Assembly: GCA_027483785.1 (NCBI GenBank)
Contig: JAIXTU010000053.1
Coordinates: forward strand, 1 to 5,366
Length of the DNA stretch: 5,366 bases
DNA from: Flavobacterium sp.
GTDB taxonomy: Bacteria; Bacteroidota; Bacteroidia; Flavobacteriales; Flavobacteriaceae
Direction of reading: 5' to 3'
The notes under the pieces: generated by a model
The model's database searches: none
Told to the model about the DNA's origin: nothing
Seen by the model: only the letters and a program-made list of their open reading frames with translations
In this document: in pieces, positions 1 through 5,333 of the stretch
How positions within the stretch are numbered: position 1 is the stretch's first letter
Layout: every line of letters starts with the position of its first letter
Program-made: the position numbers and the translations under genes

Positions 1-189
1 AACCTAACGTTTAACCAAGCCTTTTTACTTCAAGGCGAAGAAATTAAAAAACGAATTCAAATTGCGATAATTTGCCTTTGCAATAATTCATACGTAATAT
101 TGCAATATTACCTCGACTTAAATTACTTAAAATAAGTCAATTAACTAATTGAAATTTCGACACTAAACTGGTGGATTTACTTCCTCGAA
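1..189. repeat. Tandem ~189-bp AT-rich repeat, copy 1
   Basis: First unit of a direct tandem repeat; it may continue beyond the left window edge. The first 79 bases are identical to copy 2, then scattered substitutions appear, and the last ~45 bases are strongly diverged except for the final TTCCTCGAA block. It contains a perfect 18-bp palindrome at 94-111 (GTAATATT-GC-AATATTAC form), an inverted pair CAAATT/AATTTG at 58-74, and CAATTA/TAATTG at 138-151. One frame from base 1 is open for 44 codons, but four of the five codons that differ from copy 2 before the stop are non-synonymous, which argues against a constrained protein. Confidence 0.9.
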
Positions 190-379
190 AACCTAACGTT
201 TAACCAAGCCTTTTTACTTCAAGGCGAAGAAATTAAAAAACGAATTCAAATTGCGATAATTTGCCTTTACAATAATTCAAACGTAATATTGCAATATTAC
301 CTCGCCTTAAACCACTTAAAATAAGTTAATTAACAAACATAAATTTCGAAACAAATTGAATTTATTTACCTTCCTCGAA
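190..379. repeat. Tandem ~189-bp AT-rich repeat, copy 2
   Basis: Second unit, 190 bases because of a one-base insertion near its end. The 18-bp palindrome is preserved exactly at 283-300, while neighbouring positions on both sides have changed. The CAATTA/TAATTG pair of copy 1 is lost here. Conservation is therefore concentrated in the first ~80 bases, the palindrome and the junction block. Confidence 0.9.
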
Positions 380-397
380 AACCTAACGTTTAACCAA
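380..397. repeat. Truncated third copy of the tandem repeat
   Basis: The first 18 bases of the unit (AACCTAACGTTTAACCAA) recur after the same TTCCTCGAA junction block at 371-379. The sequence then departs into the GC-rich island. The break lies close to a second AACGTT motif at 415-420, so AACGTT marks both the repeat start and the left border of the island. Confidence 0.8.
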
Positions 398-409
398 AGA
401 TGCATTCGG

Positions 410-590
410 AAACGAACGTTATGTGGTAATGCTGTTCCGGCAGCAGCCAACGTGGAAACCCCGCAAGTGAGGCAGGCGTAAAAACAGCCGCGGCGGTACG
501 GCGACCAAAGGAAGCCCGTACCGCCGCGTTGCTGTTGCCGACTGCCACACGCGGAGTTGCAACAGCGGATGCGCCCGGCCGGCATAAAAC
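410..590 (-). repeat. GC-rich intergenic element with long hairpin (island 1)
   Basis: This is a GC-rich block in an AT-rich setting. It holds a perfect 13-bp inverted repeat, CGCGGCGGTACGG at 489-501 against 516-528, extended after a two-base bulge by AACAGC (483-488) with GCTGTT (531-536), giving a ~19-bp stem with a 14-base loop. GGCAG (471-475) can pair with CTGCC (542-546), and GCTGTTGC (531-538) can alternatively pair with GCAACAGC (559-566). Read on the minus strand it has TCCG...GCAAC.CCGC, then the hairpin, then GCGGGGTTTCCAC (464-452). The same order is seen in the island at 3086-3285. It looks like a non-coding Bacteroidota intergenic repeat; the borders are approximate. Confidence 0.6.
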
Positions 591-645
591 AACCAGCTAT
601 TACGTTTATTTCTCAAAACGATTTCAATACAACTAAAATTATAAC

Positions 646-665
646 TTAGATTCATATTAATCTAA
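646..665. promoter_or_regulatory. Perfect 7-bp inverted repeat just before the LipL32-like start codon
   Basis: TTAGATT (646-652) and AATCTAA (659-665) form a perfect inverted pair around the six-base spacer CATATT, 12 bases before the ATG at 678. It could be an operator or, in the transcript, a small hairpin near the ribosome entry site. Both arms are AT-rich, so chance occurrence cannot be excluded. Confidence 0.35.
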
Positions 666-677
666 AATCAAAGCGAT

Positions 678-1376
678 ATGAAAGAAAAGTGTTTTCTAGT
701 TGCAGCATTGTTTGCAATTAGCAGCTTAATTAATGCACAAAAATTAGACAAATTTGGAGCTGATTTGGGTAAAAAGTCGGTTATGGGAAAAGAAATTCGC
801 GTTCCTTACACCGATTTAACGTCTTACTTTGGCTTCATAAAACCAGGTGCAGCTCCCGATGAAGTGAAAGGAGGAAAAAAAATGTATTACATCTATGTTT
901 GGATTCCGATTGCCGCACCTGAAATAGGCGTACGAATGATTTCTCCCGTACCGGATGGAACTAAAACAAGCGATAAAGATTACGTTTCAGCAGCCTATAC
1001 CGAGAATGCCGCAGATGTTAAAAATTTCTTCGACACATGGATTACTCTAGAACGCGCAGAGGGCATCTTGAAACTAGAAGATGTTGCCTCGAAAGCAAAG
1101 TCGGCAAAGTGGATTACCATTGATAAAAACGATGATTCATCTGAAATGCCATCACAACCGTCCGGAAGCAAGTATAATTCATTAATGCGAATCACTAGCA
1201 GCACTTCCGATCCAACAAAATCGTTAGTTATGGGCTTGTATCGAATCGGATTTACGACCTACAAAACAGGTGAAGTCCAAGGAAGCTTTTTAGCACAATT
1301 GGGAGCGCCTGTAAAATTACCCGGAGTTGCCATTGCAGTAAAACCTGAAGACTTAGCAGCAGCAGCAAAAAAATAA
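678..1376 (+). CDS. LipL32-like exported protein (non-lipidated)
   Basis: 232-residue member of the LipL32 family, the major surface lipoprotein of pathogenic Leptospira, where it binds calcium and host matrix proteins. Matches recalled from Leptospira LipL32 run through the chain: YFGFIKPGAAPDE (50-62), YYIYVWIP and EIGVRMISP (70-90), FFDTWITLER (117-126), KYNSLMRI (165-172), and LVMGLYRIGFTTYKTGEV (183-200). Residues 1-20 form a type I signal peptide with a likely cut after INA-20. There is no lipobox cysteine (the only Cys is residue 5, in the n-region), so the protein should be periplasmic or released, not lipid-anchored. The calcium ligands recalled for LipL32 (Asp132, Thr133, Asp164, Asp165, Tyr178) align with D119, T120, D152, D153 and Y166. 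It is about 40 residues shorter than LipL32. It has no type IX sorting domain. The start is the first ATG and gives a well-formed signal peptide; the gene is monocistronic with its own terminator. Family assignment is firm, function inferred. Confidence 0.9.
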   Translation: MKEKCFLVAALFAISSLINAQKLDKFGADLGKKSVMGKEIRVPYTDLTSYFGFIKPGAAPDEVKGGKKMYYIYVWIPIAAPEIGVRMISPVPDGTKTSDKDYVSAAYTENAADVKNFFDTWITLERAEGILKLEDVASKAKSAKWITIDKNDDSSEMPSQPSGSKYNSLMRITSSTSDPTKSLVMGLYRIGFTTYKTGEVQGSFLAQLGAPVKLPGVAIAVKPEDLAAAAKK

Positions 1377-1395
1377 TTCATTTAAAGATGCTAAT

Positions 1396-1429
1396 AAACC
1401 GTTTCGCCACGTAACGAAACGGTTTTTTT
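1396..1429 (+). terminator. Intrinsic terminator of the LipL32-like gene
   Basis: AAACCGTTTCG (1396-1406) pairs perfectly with CGAAACGGTTT (1415-1425) around an 8-base loop, and the T tract runs 1423-1429. It lies 20 bases after the stop codon and separates this transcript from mnmE. Confidence 0.92.
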
Positions 1430-1478
1430 ATACCCTTGGTTTATTGATTCGCATCAAATAGTTTTATAGATATAGTTC

Positions 1479-1486
1479 TACCTTTG
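1479..1486 (+). promoter_or_regulatory. Bacteroidota -7 box for mnmE
   Basis: TACCTTTG fits the TAnnTTTG consensus of the Bacteroidota housekeeping sigma factor exactly. A -33 TTG at the usual distance is not obvious; the nearest TTG (1444-1446) is too far upstream. The expected transcription start near 1491-1493 would leave only about 6-8 bases before the ATG at 1499, so the message would be almost leaderless. Confidence 0.55.
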
Positions 1487-1498
1487 CTGTAAATACAA

Positions 1499-2914
1499 AT
1501 GATGATTACTCAAGATACCATTGTTGCTCTTGCTACAGCGCCCGGCGTGGGTGCCATTGCCGTGATTCGAATTTCGGGCGAACAAGCCATTCATACGGCA
1601 TCGGAAATTTTTCGCTCCGTAAAGGGAAAGGACATACGCAAACAAGCATCGCATACAATTCTACTCGGGCATATTATTGAAGAAAAACAAGTTATCGACG
1701 AAGTTTTGTTATCGCTATTTAAAGGTCCGCATTCGTACACCGGCGAAAATGTCGTCGAGATTTCTTGTCACGGCAGCAGTTACATTCAACAACGCATCTT
1801 GTCTTTGGCCGTAAAACACGGTTGTCGGATGGCCGAACCCGGCGAATTTACATTACGTGCCTTCTTAAACGGAAAACTCGACTTATCGCAAGCTGAAGCC
1901 GTAGCCGATTTGATTGCTTCCGATAGCGCTGCGGCCCACCAACTCGCCATGAACCAAATGCGCGGCGGATTTTCCTCGGAAATTTCAAAACTGCGCGAAG
2001 AACTCCTCAATTTTGCCAGTTTAATCGAACTCGAACTCGATTTTGCAGAAGAAGACGTGGCGTTTGCCGACCGAAAAGCGTTTGAAGCTCTGGTGCAACG
2101 AATCCTTTTTGTGTTAAAACGACTCATAGACTCATTTGCAGTTGGAAATGTCTTGAAAAACGGTGTTCCTGTTGCAATTATCGGCGAACCGAACGTAGGG
2201 AAATCGACTTTACTAAACGCATTACTCAACGAAGAGCGCGCCTTAGTTTCAGATATTGCCGGAACCACGCGCGACACCGTGGAAGACGAAATTAGCCTTG
2301 GCGGAATCCGTTTTCGATTCATCGACACGGCAGGAATTCGCGTTACGACCGACATTGTAGAACAAATGGGTATTCAAAAAACCTTCGAAAAAGCAGGTGC
2401 CGCCAAAGTGGTTTTGTACTTGCTTAGCTTGGAAGAAACGTCGGATGTGACGGCTGTTTTTACAGAAATTGCTCAACAGAAAAACAGATTCCCCGACAAA
2501 TTTGTGGTTGTAGTTTTGAATAAAATCGACCGTTTGTCGGAGCACTTCATCGCGAATTTCGGCAGTCGTTTTCAAGATACTTTTTCAGAAATTTTGGGTT
2601 TGCAATTTGTAGGTATTTCAGCACGCGAACGTTCTGGTGTTGAAACTTTAAAGAACTTATTGCAGGCGCAAGTTGCTTTAGGCGCCATTCGCAGCGACGA
2701 AACGGTGGTGAGTAACGTGCGGCATTTCGATGCGCTGCAGCAAGCACTCGATGCCATGTTGCGTGTTGACTCAGGAATTAAATCGCACATTACGACCGAC
2801 TTACTCGCAATAGACATCAAAGACGCCTTGTACTACTTTGGTTTAATTACGGGTCAGGTTACAAACGACGAATTGCTAGGGAATATCTTTGCGAACTTCT
2901 GTATCGGAAAGTAA
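1499..2914 (+). CDS. mnmE: tRNA modification GTPase MnmE (TrmE)
   Basis: MnmE works with MnmG to add a carboxymethylaminomethyl group to the wobble uridine (U34) of a set of tRNAs, using a folate one-carbon unit, glycine and GTP hydrolysis, in the cytoplasm. The 471-residue product is full length. The N-terminal folate-binding domain (about 1-120) starts DTIVALATAPG and ends in EFTLRAFLNGKLDLSQAEA (116-134). The helical domain is split around the inserted G domain: G1 GEPNVGKS (229-236), G2 GTTRD (255-259), G3 DTAG (276-279), G4 NKID (341-344), G5 SA (374-375). E288 sits 12 residues after the G3 aspartate, where the catalytic glutamate of E. coli MnmE lies. The tail is FANFCIGK with the invariant cysteine at 468. 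Valine 282 replaces the glutamate often found after DTAG(I/L)R. Two ATGs are adjacent (1499 and 1502); either could serve. No Shine-Dalgarno is visible. Confidence 0.97.
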   Translation: MMITQDTIVALATAPGVGAIAVIRISGEQAIHTASEIFRSVKGKDIRKQASHTILLGHIIEEKQVIDEVLLSLFKGPHSYTGENVVEISCHGSSYIQQRILSLAVKHGCRMAEPGEFTLRAFLNGKLDLSQAEAVADLIASDSAAAHQLAMNQMRGGFSSEISKLREELLNFASLIELELDFAEEDVAFADRKAFEALVQRILFVLKRLIDSFAVGNVLKNGVPVAIIGEPNVGKSTLLNALLNEERALVSDIAGTTRDTVEDEISLGGIRFRFIDTAGIRVTTDIVEQMGIQKTFEKAGAAKVVLYLLSLEETSDVTAVFTEIAQQKNRFPDKFVVVVLNKIDRLSEHFIANFGSRFQDTFSEILGLQFVGISARERSGVETLKNLLQAQVALGAIRSDETVVSNVRHFDALQQALDAMLRVDSGIKSHITTDLLAIDIKDALYYFGLITGQVTNDELLGNIFANFCIGK

Positions 2915-2983
2915 ACAAATCTTCGAGCCTTCGATGCAATCATAAAGCAAATCTCTTGACAGTAGCTCTGGTAAAATTTTATG

Positions 2984-3066
2984 TTTAGTCGCTTCTATTT
3001 CGGAAAAAAATGGAAGAAATTTTAGGTTATCGGAAGTCTGTATATGTAGGAAAAATAAAAGATTAG
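2984..3066 (+). pseudogene. Possible decayed mnmE 3'-end remnants
   Basis: Bases 2984-3007 read FSRFYFGK, close to the family's usual FS(R/K)FCIGK tail; CTTCTATTTCGGAAA (2992-3006) matches the true mnmE end CTTCTGTATCGGAAA (2896-2910) at 13 of 15 bases, 96 bases downstream. Just upstream, GAC...GGTAAAATT (from about 2958) could be a frameshifted DELLGNI equivalent. A second short frame at 3010-3066 starts MEEILGYRKSVYVGK, which recalls the EEILGNIFSRFCIGK type of ending with one residue missing. These could be att-type scars of elements integrated into the mnmE 3' end. The matches are short and AT-rich, so coincidence is a real alternative. Confidence 0.35.
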
Positions 3067-3085
3067 AAGTCCTTTATTTACTATT

Positions 3086-3285
3086 TGGGCGCTCCCCTTC
3101 CCTAGCAGATCCCGAGCAAGGGTCAGGCTTTCCGTTACAACCCGCTTGTTTATTGCCGTTTGCGGATCGTTGGCCTTAGCTTCTTACAGTCGCAAACGCC
3201 AACTGCCGCGCACAGGCAACAAACGGCACGGGGTTTTCACTGCAATCCTTAGCGCGGGCAATCGTTACCGCAATTGTGAACAAAA
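3086..3285 (+). repeat. GC-rich intergenic element (island 2)
   Basis: A GC-richer, non-coding block beginning GGGCGCTCCCC. It contains TGCCGTTTG (3154-3162) pairing with CAAACGGCA (3220-3228), the competing pair CGTTTGCG (3157-3164) with CGCAAACG (3191-3198), and GTTGGC (3169-3174) with GCCAAC (3198-3203). The stretches CAGGCTTTCCGTTACAACCC (3124-3143) and GGGGTTTTCACTGCAATCC (3230-3248) are of a type I recall from many Bacteroidota intergenic regions, where they are often mis-annotated as small hypothetical proteins. It has the same motif order as the 410-590 element read on the minus strand. Borders are approximate. Confidence 0.6.
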
Positions 3286-3305
3286 AAATACTTTTCAATT
3301 ACGAA

Positions 3306-3995
3306 TTAGCCAATACGTTCATTCGCTAACTTCAAAATCAAATCGAATTGTTGCTCACGCGTTAAGTTGGAATTATCGATTTCAATAGCATCGGCAGCTT
3401 TAAGCAATGGCGAATCGCTTCGACTGCTATCTATGCGATCGCGTTCAACAACATTTTCATAGATTTCTTGATAACGGACCGTTTCGCCTTTTGCGATAAG
3501 TTCATCAAACCTGCGTTTAGCTCTAATTTCTGGCGAAGCGGTTACAAAAAGTTTTAATTCGGCATTAGGAAAAACAACGGTTCCAATATCGCGACCGTCC
3601 ATAACAATACCTTTCTCCTCGCCCATTTTTTGTTGTTGCGCCACAAGCAGTCTGCGTACTTCTGAAACGGCAGCTACTGCACTTACGTGTGCGCTTACTT
3701 CGAGCGTTCGGATTTGTTCTTCGACATTTTCGTTATTGAGATACATCTCTGCAAATCCGCGTGTTTCATTAAAAATAAAGTTTAACGAAAGCTGATCTAA
3801 GGCATTTACTAATGCTGCTTTATCAAAAAAATCCGATTTAATAAAACCTCGTTTCATCGCAAACAAAGCCACCGCACGATACATAGCGCCTGTGTCTACA
3901 TAAACGTAGCCCAATTCTTTGGCAAGTTGTTTCGCCATGGTACTTTTTCCCGTTGAGGAATGTCCGTCGATTGCAATAATGATTTTCTTTTTCAT
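3306..3995 (-). CDS. cmk: Cytidylate kinase (CMP/dCMP kinase)
   Basis: Phosphorylates CMP and dCMP to the diphosphates with ATP, in cytoplasmic pyrimidine salvage and nucleotide supply. The 229-residue length is normal for the family. Visible motifs: Walker A GHSSTGKST (11-19), the CMP-binding DTGAMYRA (35-42), the SEVRRLLVAQQQ segment (111-122), DGRDIGTVVFPNAELKLF (133-150) with R135 and D136, the RR pair 161-162 region, and the lid/NMP contacts RDRIDSSRSDSPL (185-197). The start ATG shares its A with the porQ stop (TAATG), and GGAG (4009-4006), ten bases ahead and inside the porQ end, can serve as ribosome binding site. Translation is therefore probably coupled to porQ, and cmk has no visible promoter of its own. 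Confidence 0.97.
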   Translation of the reverse strand: MKKKIIIAIDGHSSTGKSTMAKQLAKELGYVYVDTGAMYRAVALFAMKRGFIKSDFFDKAALVNALDQLSLNFIFNETRGFAEMYLNNENVEEQIRTLEVSAHVSAVAAVSEVRRLLVAQQQKMGEEKGIVMDGRDIGTVVFPNAELKLFVTASPEIRAKRRFDELIAKGETVRYQEIYENVVERDRIDSSRSDSPLLKAADAIEIDNSNLTREQQFDLILKLANERIG

Positions 3996-5020
3996 TAGAA
4001 TTCTTCTCCGAGATTAATGGTTAAGCCAAAAAGTGAACTGTTTGCTGCCAAAGTATACCGCGCATAGGAATAATCGATTTTTAATCGGCCCATTCGCAAA
4101 CCAAATCCAACGGAAAGTCCAGAGAAATTGCGTTGTTCCAGCAATCGTAATTCTTCGGCTCTTCGGAAGTTATAGCCCAATCGAATATTAAAACCTTTTT
4201 GTGGAAACAGTTCTGCTCCTAATATGACATGACGCAATGCATTATTAAAAAACGACACCTTTTCAGGCGTACTTCCGCCGTCGAGATTACCTTCAGCTCG
4301 AGCTGGATTTGAAAAAGCCACCTGCCATTGTTGTAAATTCTCGAGCGTTAAATGCCAACGAATGGGAACATTTTCTAGTTCTTGCGAAATTCCAGCAATG
4401 ATTTCAAAAGGCAAGGGTTCTCGTTCACCAGCATAGGTTGTGAACTGTGTTCCCATATTCCGGAGCACCAAAGCATAGTTAATGTCGTTATCCTCGTCAA
4501 TATAAATAGCACCTAAATCAACGGCACCACCAATACTGTTGTACGATTCAAGCGTTGATGTAATTAGTTTTGCATTGGCACCGATATACAATTCAGTAAA
4601 CGGAACATTGTACGCATAACCAAAACTCAGAGAAGCCTCGCTACCAGTAAAATCGGCTGTTCTTACGCCGTTCTCGTCGTAACCTTCAAAATTACCGTAG
4701 TTTATGTAGTTCATTCCTGCGTGGAAAGTTTGCACGTGGCGGTCGTATGTATACGCATACGCTGCCGTTCCGTATGCCACTTCGCCAAATAAATTACCGT
4801 AGTTCATCGCCAAACGTTGATCCATTTCTTCGTTAATGACGGCGGGATTGAAATGTGCAGAATTCACGTCCTGATCGCGAATGGTAATTACTTTTCCGCC
4901 TAAAGCCGATTGTCGTGCAGACGTCGTTAATCCTAAAAATTGATAGACCGCTCGCCCTCCTATTTGTCCGAAAGCTACAGCTTGAAAAAGCAGAAAAAAT
5001 AAGCAAGCGTTTTTAGTCAT
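3995..5020 (-). CDS. porQ: Type IX secretion system protein PorQ
   Basis: PorQ is an outer-membrane beta-barrel of the FadL/PorV-like kind. In Porphyromonas gingivalis it belongs to the attachment complex with PorU, PorV and PorZ and holds PorZ at the cell surface, so that type IX cargo is cut and fixed to lipopolysaccharide. The 341-residue product has a signal peptide (about 1-18, cut before QIGG), then the family-typical start YQFLGLTTSARQSALGGKV (26-44) with DVNSAHFNPA (51-60), alternating aromatic/small beta strands throughout (for example 81-107 and 301-321), and a terminal strand SLFGLTINL (329-337). The ATG at 5020 gives the signal peptide and is preferred. It is first in a two-gene transcript with cmk, an arrangement I recall from other Bacteroidota. 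The rest of the T9SS genes are not in this window. Confidence 0.95.
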   Translation of the reverse strand: MTKNACLFFLLFQAVAFGQIGGRAVYQFLGLTTSARQSALGGKVITIRDQDVNSAHFNPAVINEEMDQRLAMNYGNLFGEVAYGTAAYAYTYDRHVQTFHAGMNYINYGNFEGYDENGVRTADFTGSEASLSFGYAYNVPFTELYIGANAKLITSTLESYNSIGGAVDLGAIYIDEDNDINYALVLRNMGTQFTTYAGEREPLPFEIIAGISQELENVPIRWHLTLENLQQWQVAFSNPARAEGNLDGGSTPEKVSFFNNALRHVILGAELFPQKGFNIRLGYNFRRAEELRLLEQRNFSGLSVGFGLRMGRLKIDYSYARYTLAANSSLFGLTINLGEEF

Positions 5021-5096
5021 AGTAAAAGTTCAAGCCATCGCAAAAGCAGATACAGCAACGAATTCGCCGGTTGCCATACTTAGTATAACGAAGTTG

Positions 5097-5132
5097 CGAA
5101 GATATTATTTTTGCTCGAAGCGTTACGACAAA
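5097..5132 (-). promoter_or_regulatory. Candidate promoter of porQ-cmk
   Basis: On the minus strand TATCTTCG (5104-5097) differs by one base from the TAnnTTTG box, and TTTG (5132-5129) lies 24 bases upstream as a possible -33 element, slightly farther than usual. The inferred start near 5090 would give a leader of about 70 bases containing the ATACT-T-AGTAT inverted repeat. Only a tentative call. Confidence 0.35.
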
Positions 5133-5244
5133 TCTGTCAACATAGCTACAAGTAAATTACTTCTGCAACTCACCGATTTTTGGCTAACGAAAACCGTAAA
5201 AGCTAAATAACGTGAGTTCGACATAAAAACCTTTGTTAGATCGC

Positions 5245-5313
5245 TTTAAATGAAAGCTTTAGATTGGCTACTAATAATTTCGATGCACTATTATTTATAG
5301 CTAATCATTTAAA
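5245..5313. repeat. Compound inverted repeat / hairpin
   Basis: Nested arms: TTTAAATGA (5245-5253) with TCATTTAAA (5305-5313); GATTGGCTA (5262-5270) with TAGCTAATC (5298-5306, one G-T wobble); and AATAAT (5273-5278) with ATTATT (5290-5295) around an 11-base loop. The two outer arms share two bases, so both cannot form fully at once. There is no T tract, so it is not a standard terminator. Confidence 0.5.
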
Positions 5314-5333
5314 CAGTCGCTTACGTCGTTGTA

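Larger units (their letters stand above)
1..677. other. Gene-free region of repeats upstream of the LipL32-like gene
   Basis: No convincing protein gene is present here. The left ~400 bases are AT-rich tandem repeats, 431-585 is a GC-rich island with inverted repeats, and 590-677 is AT-rich leader for the gene at 678. The only longer open frames run antisense through the GC-rich island; they lack any recognisable domain and are best explained by its base composition. No clear Bacteroidota promoter was found before 678; TAACTTAG at 642-649 and TACGTTTA at 601-608 each miss the TAnnTTTG box by one base. Confidence 0.7.
2915..3305. other. Convergent intergenic region between mnmE and cmk
   Basis: 391 bases without a complete gene. 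The first part (2950-3066) holds stretches that resemble damaged mnmE 3' ends; the second (3086-3285) is a GC-rich repeat element. I see no GC-rich hairpin followed by a T run for either converging gene. On the minus strand, cmk is followed by a seven-T tract (complement of 3282-3288) without a good stem before it. The open frame that starts near 3146 and runs into cmk antisense is a by-product of the repeat element. Confidence 0.7.

Noticed and set aside
1..324. In-phase open frame in each 189-bp repeat (44 codons after the unit start), as a possible small or partial protein gene
   Set aside because: There is no ATG start, four of the five codons that differ between copies before the stop are non-synonymous, and a frame of this length in one of six frames of AT-rich DNA is not rare.
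1..397. Integron-like attC sites, because ACCTAAC and GTTTAAC fit the RYYYAAC core
   Set aside because: A complementary GTTAGGT-type partner core is absent downstream in each unit, and there is no integrase or gene cassette in the window.
1..397. CRISPR array
   Set aside because: The units are ~189 bp, directly adjacent and without short repeats alternating with unique spacers.
316..655. Minus-strand open frames of 78 and 89 codons across the GC-rich island
   Set aside because: They overlap each other in different frames, follow the inverted repeat and its GC content, and show no domain or signal peptide.
1786..2820. Several minus-strand open frames under mnmE
   Set aside because: They are shadows of the strongly supported mnmE frame, rich in serine and arginine and without homology I recognise.
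2955..2978. TTGACA sequence as a sigma-70-like -35 box
   Set aside because: The only following TAAAAT is about 10 bases away instead of ~17, and this lineage uses the TAnnTTTG type of promoter.
3146..3388. Plus-strand frame of 80 codons running from the GC-rich element into cmk
   Set aside because: It overlaps the end of cmk antisense, starts at TTG and is a translation of the intergenic repeat.
5123..5224. 33-codon minus-strand frame upstream of porQ
   Set aside because: It has no recognisable sequence features and overlaps the candidate -33 promoter element; it is of a length expected by chance.
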